Positions 57,542 to 64,000 of a DNA stretch of 64,000 bases are shown here, piece after piece. A program made the translations under genes and the position numbers. Below the pieces are notes generated by a model. It searched no databases, was not told the origin of the DNA, and saw only the letters and a list, made by a program, of their open reading frames with translations. Source of the DNA: Laburnicola sp. R22_1 (taxonomy: Eukaryota > Ascomycota > Dothideomycetes > Pleosporales > Didymosphaeriaceae); NCBI GenBank assembly GCA_014281115.1, contig JACONQ010000012.1, forward strand, positions 496,001-560,000. The letters are read 5' to 3'. Each line of letters starts with the position of its first letter. Positions within the stretch are counted from its first letter, which is position 1.

Positions 57542-59149
57542 CTATATAAAGTTAGGTTAGTAATTACTACTATGCGTACTTTTACTAGCTTACCTATTAT
57601 TATAGTAGCTAGCTATAGAGGTAGATCCCTAGAGTAGTGTGCTGTCTTAGCCATACTCTATATTATAAGGCAGTCTACATATAGACTGTCCTAGAAAGAA
57701 GTAAGTGCACTTTAAGAAAGATTTAGATAAGGTGCATTATAGTGTAAAGAGAAAGATTATTAGAATAGTAAGCTATACTATAAAAGACTTAACAAACTAA
57801 GCAGGTTACTTATATATATATAGGAGAAATACTTAGCCCTACTTATAGCTATAAAATAAATATAGGATCTAGAAGCGAGAGTTAAAGCACTAGAAGAAGA
57901 GAAGGTAAAGTAGGAGAAGGTCTTTTAAGAGTGGGCTAAGAGAAATAAGAAATTTATATAAGAGCTTATATTGCTTATAACTAGTAATACTAGTAAATAA
58001 CTTTAAGAAATACTATATATAGGGGAAGAGTAGAAGAGAGTAAGCGTGCAGATTAGTAATATTTATTGTATTATAGTAATATTAAGAAGGAACTTAGTAC
58101 CTACGCTTCTTAGTCATAAGGTCTATTTTAGTCTAATATAATCTATTCTCCTTACGTGCCTAGGGCTATGCTTATCTAGTTAAATTATATAAAGTTAGCT
58201 TATAGAGTAATACTCTTTCTTATTAAGCGCGCTAACAATAAGCTGGCGACTTAATTACTAGTAGTAGGTATAATTTATTCTAGTAGATAATTAGCTCTAG
58301 CGAGTATAGATAGAAAATAGCCTACTAGAGTTTCTTAGGCTAGAGGTAACTAAGACTACTCTGTCTTATCTATTAATATAAAGTCATAAAACTAGCCATT
58401 ATAATAAGCTAGGAAGTATATATAGATGTTATATTCTAGGCATAGCTTAGTTAATTTCTTATAGAGAGTTTTTAATAGCTTCTAGTAATTATTATTTATA
58501 GCTTGCCTTAACTTAGCGTGTGCTAGTATATATAAATACTGTTAAGACAATATAACTATAGTAGTAGAGATTAGACTAGCTAGTCTATAAATATATAGAG
58601 TATAGAATAGCCTTATTACGCAACATAGATTTTAAACTAAGATACCTAATTATGGCTACTAGGTTTCTAAACTAGTCCTATTTTAGTTTTCTAGTTTCTA
58701 TTTTGGCCCTATAGTACTGTAGTTTGCGTTTTAAGACGTAGTGCGCTTTCTAGGTCCCTTTTTAAGCCCCTTGTTAGTTTTAAGAACTAGCTAAAAAATA
58801 GTTAAATTTCATCGTCCTTAATTCCCATTTCTTAATTTCTGGTTCCTATTTCGAGCTATTTTAACCCCTAGCCAAAAAAGGTTTATTGTCTTTAATTTCC
58901 ATTTCTACTATTTTAGATAAGGTAGAAGAAGATACAATTTAACTCCTATAGTAACGTAGTAAGATAAAAATAGTATTATTCTTATTACTACAGCGTACAG
59001 TATCTTGCGTTATTAATTAACCCTAAGAAAACATCTCTTTAGTAAAGTATTCTTATAGGTTAGAGGTCTAAATAGTCTTCTAATATCTTATCTCACTAAA
59101 GACATCCTATAAGAGAATGTGAGGATAGATAATTACCTCCTGCAGTAAT
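57542..59149. other. Unidentified AT-rich tract with a coiled-coil-like frame
   Basis: A plus frame at about 57.84-58.06 kb reads DLEARVKALEEEKVK and similar heptad-like sequence between stops. The rest is TA-rich; near 58.64-58.92 kb T-rich repeats of TTCTATTTTGGCCC type occur. No gene is called. Confidence 0.3.
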
Positions 59150-60085
59150 AAAGTGCTTAGATAGTAGAGCTCGAGCCCTATATTATATATTCTATGCGGG
59201 AAATGCCTCTATATAGGTAAAATTCCTAAGTGTTATAACTAAATTCTATACTAAGAATTCTATATAGGAGAGCCTTTTGCCGCAAAGCTCTAATCTAGCT
59301 TATACATCCCATATAGGTAATTATTATCTATAGGTAATTAGAGTGCACAGCTGCTTTGCGAGCAGGGTAATACAAAATAGGCATTTGGTTCTCTATATCT
59401 CCTAGGCCTTCGTCTAGGAGTTATAAAGAAAACTAATATAGGAATAAGTATTATATAGAAATATAGCTTATATTAGTAAAGCGCAAATAGGGGCTAGAAG
59501 TATACTACTAATAGTAGGCCATATAGAATATAAGCTCGCATAGTATATACACCCTTAAGGCCTATAAACCCGCGTATATATAGAACTAACATAGGGAAGA
59601 GTACTATATAAAATTATAACTTATATTAGTAAAGCGTAAATATAGAAAGCTAAGCGCCGCCAGAGTGTCTTCCTTACTATATCTTAAGCCACATGGGATA
59701 TAAACCTATATAGGGATAAGAACCTATATAGGGGCTATTCCTATATTCTCTAAGCGCCCGTATGTAAACTTCTCTACTATAGAAGTGGCTCCCCTATGCG
59801 AATAGCTCTTATATAGGAATAGCTCCGCTATAGGTTTTTAGATTAATAATAATTACCCCTCTGCTTACAAAGTGGCTGTGTACTATAACCGCCTATAGGC
59901 GGGAATTGCCTATAGGGAATGCGCGAGCTAGTTAGAGCTCTGCGGCTTAGAAGCTTCTTCTATAGTTATAGGATTTCTAGTATAGAATCTAGTTATAATG
60001 TATAGGACTTCTACCTATATATACGCGCTATCTATATAAGATACATAATATAGGACTAAGTTCTATAAAAGAACTTTACACGTAT
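59150..60085. mobile_element. 0.93-kb element with inverted arms of about 220 bp
   Basis: The left arm (about 59150-59372) pairs with the right arm (about 59850-60085) in inverted orientation. Matching blocks in order from outside in are CCTATATTAT, TATATAGGTARAA, TTATAACTARATTCTATACTA, GCCGC, AGCTCTAA, CTAGCT and CTATAGGYAATT, then CACAGC, CTTTG and AGCAG. The spacer has a direct repeat (CTTATATTAGTAAAGCG, near 59.47 and 59.62 kb). It has no coding capacity, so it is best described as a non-autonomous, foldback-like element. Exact ends and target duplication are not resolved. Confidence 0.65.
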
Positions 60086-60859
60086 AGAATATATAATAGA
60101 TATTATATAGTACTACTAACTTGGACAATATAGCACTAATACTTTATTATAGAAAGCGCTTCTTAAGTAATATTTTTAGGACTTATATGCGATCTAATTT
60201 GGTAGTAATACTTAAACAACTCTAATAGTGGGATGGCATCTACCAAAAGAGCGTATCTTGCTGTGTGCTAATTTTATTAAGCTTTGCCGCCAAGCTAGCC
60301 AATTATAACTAGTACGTGCTGCCTTCTTAGTGTTAAGGCGCCAGCACATCCCTTAAGCTAAGAAGCGCCAATATTATTTTAGACTAGTCTTCTAGTTAAT
60401 TCGCGCGCCGCACCTTTGCTATCTTCTTCTCTTACTATTCCCTTATTATATTACACTTCTTCCTTAATCTCTTATACTCTTTTTAAAGTAGGCCGCCTAC
60501 ACTAATACCTATGCGTAATATTGTCTAATTAGTCTGTTCGCTGCTTTCTGCGCGTTTTTTAATATTCTAGTATAGTTATAATTGTAGATAATCTAGTCTA
60601 AGCTAATAGGCAGAGGACTAGACAGCTTTTGCAACTCTTTTAATTTAATATACAAGAATATAGGCATTTCTAGCTCCTTATAAGCGCTAGATTAGGTAGC
60701 AAATAAAGGTAATATAGACTAGTTAAGTTGTTATACACTTCTAATGCGTTAAAAAATCTCTAGTATCTACTAGTTGCTTTTATCTTCTCTCTATAGACTC
60801 TTTCTATATCTTAATTTCTTTATTCTAAGAATGGGAGCAAGAATCTCTTCTATAACCTC
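60086..60859. other. AT-rich tract before the FunK1 pseudogene
   Basis: About 770 bp with no clear feature. It may contain the degraded N-terminus or promoter of the kinase gene that follows. Confidence 0.35.
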
Positions 60860-63040
60860 TTAAGACTTAACTTAGCAGTTAGCTCTAACAATTTTAATAT
60901 TACCTAGATTAAACCTCTACTTAATACTGTCCTTAATAATAAGTTTAATAAAGCTATCTAGGATACTATCTACAACGCTATTACTATATTAATCTCTCCT
61001 CCCTATTCTGCCTTATCTATCTAATAGATGCTATGGCTATATAATATGGGTAGCTTTATAAACTTTACTAAATACTATAAATATATAGATAGCGTATTAA
61101 AGGGGGAACTAGGATAGCTATATATTAGAGTTCTTAGTTTCTTTAATATCTATTTTAAAAGCGTTCTAGGTCTAAAGTTAGTAGTATAGACTGTGTTTAA
61201 TAAGTGCAAAGAAGGGGATAATCTGCTTTACTAAGAGGAGAGTAGCTAGTAGGGCTGGCATAAAGACGTAAGAGAACGCGACGTCTTAAGCTAGTTTGCG
61301 CTACTTACTAGCTAGCTTCTAGACTTTATAGTAGAGAATTAGCCCGCCTCTAGGCCTTAATAGTAGCTGCTAGCATGGCTCTACTAGCCTATATAAGGCT
61401 TTACCGCTAATCACAAGTTAGATATTAGCTTTATAGATAACCTAAGCGTTAGTATTAACTTTAAGTGCTACTAGTTATAGATTCTTATACTAGGAAAACT
61501 TAAGAGTAATTTATTAGTAAATATAGCGTTTAAAGCGTAGCTTAACCTAGGGCGATATATAAGGGAGGTGTTTATAGCCTAGAATAGCTATTGCTTTATA
61601 CTTAGCTTTACTTTATATTGGTTGCTTATATAGCTATAAAGATTTAACTAACTAGGCGGCATCGCGTCTAAATAATTTAATATTAATAAAAATAGACTAT
61701 AGTTTATGTTCGCTATACTTAGATTCTTATGGCTAAATAAAGAATAGCTTAGATTTAACTCTATAATTATTATAGTTAGAAATAAGCAGTATATTAAAAT
61801 TAAATAAGATAGCTACATTAAGCGACTTGTTATTAATAAGGTTATAAAATAGATATTTTGTGTTGCTAGTTAAGCGACAATCTACTAGAGAGCATATTAT
61901 AAAGGAGATAATTCGCAAATATCTCTTATAATTAAAGACTTATAATAATTTCTAGAATATAAAAAGGAGGGCAAATTACTATATAAGGCAACTAAGAAAG
62001 ACATAGTTAATATTGTAAAATACTATTACTATAAAATAGTCTATATGGGCGGCTAGGACAATAATATCTGTGGAAACGCAGAGCGTGGCCTAGATATAAC
62101 TAAAGCGAAAAACTATAGGCTAGAAAGCTTAATAATACCTCTAAGTACAGCTGGACATTATATCTTATAAATAGGCTGGAGTAGTAGTGTTGCTAGGCGC
62201 AAGTAGTCCTCTAGCAGTACTAGCGCACTATTATCGCCTACTAAGCAATTCTATTCAAGCTCTCTAATAAAGGGAGAGAGGGTAATTACAAATTAAGTGT
62301 ATTACTACGTTATTATCTATAACTATAAAAAGCCTATCTATAAGTTAAGCTTCTATACTAGCCTTTTTACTATACTAAAAGACTATATTAATAGTTATAA
62401 GTTGCTATACACACAGGCTAGTATACTATAATATAATATCTTACTAAACAACCTTATAGTAAATAAGAAGTATAACAACTCCTCCTAGCCCACATTTTTA
62501 ATTAATCTTAACCTTGCTATTAAGGAGCAGCGGGAGAAATCTTTAGAATTATAAGGGAAGACTGGCACGCGAGCGTTTATAGTAATTAGGATACTTCTAG
62601 ATAACAAACTATACTTCTTTATATATAATTTAGAATTATTTTTCTGGGTGCTTTTCTAGATATGTATTTACTACTATAGACTAAACTAGAAAAGAGTTAT
62701 AAAACGCTTTAATAAGTGGAATTATATAAACATAGAAGAGCTTACTAAGATAAAGAAAGAAGTAGTGAGCAATAAGAGAAATTTTCTCAATACTATAAAA
62801 GCGACCTTTATGCCATACTACTAACTATTAATCCCTTATATTAATAGATTGCGGAGAAAAGTGTTTCTTAATAGTAGGAGATAGAGGATTCTGAATCTGA
62901 AGCTGTATAATAAGATAAACGAGATACTTTAAACAGTATAGAATAAGTTAAATAAGGCAGAGAGATAAGAATACGTTTCTTATTTAGGCTAAGGAGAGGA
63001 GGTAGTAATAGATAATTAATTAAAACAGCCAGAGAGAACA
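60860..63040 (+). pseudogene. FunK1-type fungal protein kinase, RIP-inactivated
   Basis: FunK1 kinases are a fungus-specific protein-kinase-like family. Recognisable blocks in one continuous frame are HKLDISFIDN (61412), KLKSNLLVN, LNLGRYIREV, LGGIASK, a GNAERGLDITKA segment near 62072, LINLNLAIKEQREKS near 62500, GTRAF, NLELFFWVLF, FNKWNYINIEELTKIK and LIPYINRLRRKVF. The catalytic-loop equivalent is degraded (YNILLNNL) and the DLD of the magnesium-binding block is NLN, both consistent with G-to-A change. Many TAA/TAG stops but no frameshift from about 61.2 to 63.0 kb. The start is not identifiable. It is a dead copy of a probably multicopy gene. Confidence 0.85.
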
Positions 63041-63139
63041 ATAGGCTTAAAAGGAATGTACTTTATTATACTATATGGCCCTATTATTCTTAAGACTCCT
63101 ACCCTAGTGCATCGCTCTAAACCCCCTAGACATAACTCT

Positions 63140-64000
63140 ATAGTAGAAAAAGCTAATTAGTAATTATTATTATTAAGCGCCCACAATATTATTCTAGTTA
63201 ATTTTATCCTTTCCTTCTAAAGCTTTTCTATCCACACCACTATATTAGCAATAGCATAGTGAAGTGAATACTTATTTGCTAGTAAAAAAGACAAGATCTT
63301 AGCCAGACTAAATTCTAGCTTTAGCACTATTATTAGAAACTCTTGTCCTAAATAAAGTAACTTGCACTTCTCTATAATCCCTTCTTCCCTAGGTAGATAG
63401 AGAATTCGCTCTAATTTATTGTCGCGAATATTAGTCTTTAAGGAGGTATTATAGATAAAATAGAATAGCTAATTAATTATATCTTTATTGGCTAGGTAAA
63501 GCTTAACCTTTATGTCTATATAGCCAGGACGTATGAGTGCTAGATCTAGGCGCTTAATATGGTTAGTTGTTATAATTAATAATCTGCCAGATTTTTAATA
63601 TACAGCAGTTGCGTTAACATTTTTAAGAAGAACAATATAGTGCTGCGGAAGCTTAGCGAAGAGAGATTTTAGAAAGTAATTATTTAAACTAAATATAGTA
63701 AGAATATAAATATCTAAATTAAAGTGCTTTGCAATAGAAAGGCAAAGGCTAGATTTTCTAGTTCTAGATAGTTTGTAAAGTAGGTACCCTTGTTAATAAG
63801 GAAGGCCGCGCCTAAAGTACTAAGTCCTAGTTTTAGGGTCTAGGAACTTAGTTACGTCGCCTAGCAATATCTCTTTTAGCTTTTTGTTAATAATTATAGT
63901 TAATATCTCTCTCTTAACTATTAACTTAGAAGCTTTCTACCTATCTCTATAGTGCTTAAAGATATAAGTTTTGTTCTTAACTAACTCTAAATAGTACTGT
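63140..64000 (-). pseudogene. BCS1-like AAA ATPase, RIP-inactivated, 5' end beyond the window
   Basis: Read from the right edge leftwards on the minus strand: LELVKNKTYIFKHYRDR, a domain joint at LLGDVTKFLDPKTRT, RRGLPYQQGYLLY, a ruined Walker A (KLSRTRKSS where GPPGTGKSS is normal), LSIAKHFNLDIYIL, a Walker-B-like IVLLKNVNA, then LLIITTNHIKRLDLALIRPG (the AAA second region of homology), and a C-terminal helical part with FLLANKYS. Order and content fit the BCS1-type AAA proteins expanded in fungi. The Walker A changes are C-to-T or G-to-A. Several stops are present. The N-terminus lies past 64000. Confidence 0.85.

Noticed and set aside
1..64000. CRISPR array, bacterial operon or prophage
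   Set aside because: The sequence is fungal nuclear DNA with introns and RIP-type mutation; no spaced repeats of CRISPR form are present.

Overview
The window looks like nuclear DNA of a filamentous ascomycete, most likely a Dothideomycete of the Pleosporales type. The genes carry short GT-AG introns (46-172 bp, apart from one of 341 bp). The products are typical fungal housekeeping proteins. The window splits abruptly into a balanced-composition, gene-rich part (1 to about 31.2 kb) and a very AT-rich part (about 31.5-64 kb). In the AT-rich part, repeats and gene copies carry in-frame TAA/TAG codons of the kind left by repeat-induced point mutation (RIP, CpA to TpA). The species assignment is inference; the RIP-like pattern is read directly from the sequence.

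Gene-rich part. Four minus-strand genes come first: Cu/Zn superoxide dismutase (cut by the window start), transaldolase, a short-chain dehydrogenase, and 1-acyl-glycerol-3-phosphate acyltransferase. A plus-strand single-pass membrane protein (DUF7820-like) follows, then a long non-coding stretch with small repeats. Next come WHI3 (RNA-binding, cell cycle), an AT-rich repeat island at 16.7-17.2 kb, a mitochondrial ribosomal protein (mS45), SND2 (ER targeting), the APC/C subunit CDC27/APC3, a 5'-truncated SMP-30-like fragment, NADH-cytochrome b5 reductase CBR1, and an alpha/beta hydrolase. They share no single pathway and the order looks like ordinary fungal gene order.

Transition zone, 28.2-31.5 kb. 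A decayed membrane-protein gene carries an inserted SINE-like element. A short 107-bp repeat with 12-bp flanking direct repeats lies at its 3' end. An RNase H gene with all four catalytic acidic residues sits next to a repeat that itself holds a second SINE-like copy. That repeat's unoccupied site can be read at 16.79 kb.

AT-rich part. A complete Ty1/copia element (32.23-37.60 kb; 236-bp LTRs, ACTAT target duplication) holds one 1,597-codon gag-pol frame, broken by roughly 45 stop codons and no frameshift. Then follow clusters of the 107-bp repeat, a Ty3/gypsy gag-pol (40.2-44.9 kb), a Fot1/pogo-type DNA transposon with long terminal inverted repeats (45.34-47.22 kb), long tracts I cannot identify, a 0.93-kb element with inverted arms of about 220 bp (59.15-60.09 kb), a RIP-killed FunK1 kinase, and a RIP-killed BCS1-like AAA ATPase running off the end. 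No intact gene was found beyond 31.06 kb.
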